In this document: one piece after another, positions 6,628 through 7,617 of the stretch
How positions within the stretch are numbered: position 1 is the first letter of the stretch
Layout: every line of letters starts with the position of its first letter
Assembly (NCBI GenBank): GCA_002383605.1
Contig: DFYK01000054.1
Span: 7,756-15,372, forward strand
Direction of reading: 5' to 3'
Length of the DNA: 7,617 nucleotides
From: Proteiniphilum sp. UBA4084
GTDB lineage: Bacteria; Bacteroidota; Bacteroidia; Bacteroidales; Dysgonomonadaceae
Notes under the pieces: model-generated
The model's database searches: none
What the model was told of the DNA's origin: nothing
Seen by the model: the letters and a program-made list of their open reading frames with translations, nothing else
Made by a program: the position numbers and the translations under genes

Positions 6628-6987
6628 ATGAAGTCTGTTTTAGTTTTTGCCGTTTCTTTGTTGCTCTCCGTGTCTGCCTTTGCAAACAAGGGTAATAATG
6701 ACGAAAAAGTAAAAGAAACCAAGTCGGTTGCTTTGGTTGAAAATGTGAACGCGTTGCAGCTGACCGGTTCAGTTGTAGATGAAAAGAATAACGAAACCCT
6801 GGCGGGCGTAGCTATTATGGTAGACGGAAAAAAATATTATTCAGATCTGGAAGGAAAGTTTACCATTGCCGATGTGAAGCCCGGAAAATATGCACTGCAG
6901 GTAGAATTGATTTCTTACGAACCTGTATCCATGGATGTGGAACTGACAAAAAATCAGGAACTGCAAATCAGTTTGCAGCAAAAATAA
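6628..6987 (+). CDS. Small secreted stand-alone CarboxypepD_reg-like domain protein
   Basis: This 119-residue protein has a signal peptide (hydrophobic 4-17, likely cleavage after AFA19), a charged linker (20-40) and one CarboxypepD_reg-like domain (about 44-117). The domain shows the family pattern: LTGSVVDEKNNETLAGVAIM, then DLEGKFTIADVKPGKYALQV, then a last strand ELQISLQ. It parallels the N-terminal domain of the receptor encoded at 1994-4705 (GTIRGTITDAKTNEPLIGAS, DLDGNYVIQNVPAG, EIVVDIQ). Soluble single-domain versions are presumably periplasmic, where such Ig-like transthyretin folds may assist receptors or bind cell-wall or barrel partners; no catalytic residues are expected. The ATG at 6628 is chosen over a TTG at 6586, which lies upstream of the promoter box. 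The gene shares the receptor operon's operator, so a functional link is likely. Precise role unknown. Confidence 0.85.
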   Translation: MKSVLVFAVSLLLSVSAFANKGNNDEKVKETKSVALVENVNALQLTGSVVDEKNNETLAGVAIMVDGKKYYSDLEGKFTIADVKPGKYALQVELISYEPVSMDVELTKNQELQISLQQK

Positions 6988-7016
6988 ACTGTCTCAGTTA
7001 ACATCCGAAAAAATTG

Positions 7017-7058
7017 GCGGGTGATGCACTCTTATCAGTGTATCACCCGCATTTCTTT
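7017..7058. terminator. Hairpin terminator between convergent genes, probably bidirectional
   Basis: GCGGGTGATGCACT (7017-7030) pairs with AGTGTATCACCCGC (7037-7050) as a 14-bp stem with a single G-U pair and a 6-base loop. On the plus strand it is followed by ATTTCTTT; on the minus strand by CCAATTTTTT. It can therefore terminate both the small CarboxypepD_reg gene and the minus-strand gene ending at 7107. Confidence 0.8.
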
Positions 7059-7106
7059 GTCTCAATCCGCAATTAATCAGTGAGCCGTGAGCCCATGATT
7101 GCCCTG

Positions 7107-7617
7107 CTAATTGAGCGTGACATCCATGATCATTTTTTTACCGTCGCGACTAGCTACCGATTTTGCATACTGCTCTTTGAAATTGCGGTGCGACTTCATC
7201 AGGTTGCTCGACTGGAGCGTGATGATCTTAGATTCATTCACCAGGTTCAGAAAGAGAATGCTGCTACGGGTGCTCGATTGATTTTCTTTTACCCTTTTTA
7301 TCTGGCGTTTGGTCATTTTTGAGTTGAGCTCAATAATGATCTCCCGCATGGAAGTTACCTGGTCAAAGCGGCCGTAATCACCGGTTTTGTCCATCGCGGC
7401 ATAACTTGAATATACATCCGAAAGGTTTTTGTACAAAATTTTGAGGTCGTCAATCTGATCCTTTGAAAAAGCGGAATGGTTGTTGTCGATATATCGGAAA
7501 GTGGCTTCCGAAAAAGCCTTCAATGATTTTGTAATTTCATAGGAGTAATCAACCAGCTGCACATATTCCTGTTCGAGCTCCAATGCGTTGACCTGAATGC
7601 TCTCAAGCGTGGGTACC
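7107..7617 (-). CDS. C-terminal part of a probable PiT-family inorganic phosphate transporter (PhoU-like tail), 5' end outside window
   Basis: The minus-strand frame is open from the right edge to a TAG at 7109-7107, giving 169 residues of a gene whose start is missing. An internal TTG at 7583 is not the likely start, because the frame continues upstream (Val-Pro-Thr-Leu-Glu-Ser). The segment is all alpha-helical, charged, without membrane spans. Stretches such as YIDNNHSAFSKDQIDDLK, YGRFDQVTSMREIIIEL, MTKRQIKRVKENQSSTRSS and ILFLNLVNESKIITLQSSNL resemble, from memory, the PhoU-like cytoplasmic tail after the membrane domain of Bacteroidota PiT transporters. In such proteins the membrane part carries phosphate inward by ion symport and the tail probably regulates it. 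The transmembrane part lies outside the window, so this call rests on the tail alone. Alternatives are a Na/Pi-cotransporter tail or another PhoU-like helical protein. It converges on the plus-strand genes and shares their terminator. Confidence 0.65.
   Translation of the reverse strand, partial: VPTLESIQVNALELEQEYVQLVDYSYEITKSLKAFSEATFRYIDNNHSAFSKDQIDDLKILYKNLSDVYSSYAAMDKTGDYGRFDQVTSMREIIIELNSKMTKRQIKRVKENQSSTRSSILFLNLVNESKIITLQSSNLMKSHRNFKEQYAKSVASRDGKKMIMDVTLN

Noticed and set aside
7612..7617. GGTACC (KpnI site) exactly at the right edge as a sign of a cloned fragment
   Set aside because: A six-base site at an edge can be chance, and the left edge shows no matching site.

Overview
The window looks like chromosomal DNA from a Bacteroidota member, probably Bacteroidales. 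Reasons: putative promoters carry the TAnnTTTG-type -7 box of this phylum instead of a sigma70 -10, starts lack good Shine-Dalgarno sequences, there is a TonB-dependent receptor with an N-terminal CarboxypepD_reg domain, and a lipoprotein carries an acidic surface-export-like signal. All identifications come from reading the sequence and from family knowledge; no database search was run.

Layout. (1) 1-1897: a monocistronic DEAD-box RNA helicase (DeaD/CsdA type with DbpA-type RNA-binding C-terminus), with its promoter, a roughly 110-nt leader and an intrinsic terminator. (2) 1905-5977: a two-gene operon of a TonB-dependent outer-membrane receptor (non-ATG start) and a surface lipoprotein predicted to fold as a beta-helix, ended by an intrinsic terminator. 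(3) 5998-6517: a small secreted MORN-repeat protein with its own promoter. (4) 6531-6987: a small secreted protein that is essentially one CarboxypepD_reg-like domain. (5) 7017-7058: a strong hairpin between convergent genes. (6) 7107-7617, minus strand: the C-terminal part of a helical protein that I read as the PhoU-like tail of a PiT-family inorganic phosphate transporter; its 5' part lies outside the window.

Main observation. The promoters of the receptor operon and of the small CarboxypepD_reg protein carry the same unusual element: four (G/T)T(A/C)A(C/T)A half-sites at exact 11-bp steps, at 1910/1921/1932/1943 and 6531/6542/6553/6564. The shared TTAACA half-site lies 48 and 49 bp upstream of the respective -7 boxes, inside a 16-bp block that matches at 15 of 16 positions. 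Direct repeats with 11-bp period are how PhoB/PhoP (OmpR-family) regulators bind DNA. With the apparent phosphate transporter next door, the simplest model is a phosphate-starvation regulon: receptor plus surface lipoprotein capture a phosphorus source at the outer membrane, the small CarboxypepD_reg protein assists in the periplasm, and PiT imports phosphate across the inner membrane. The operators are visible directly; the phosphate assignment is inference. The helicase and the MORN gene lack this element and are probably bystanders.
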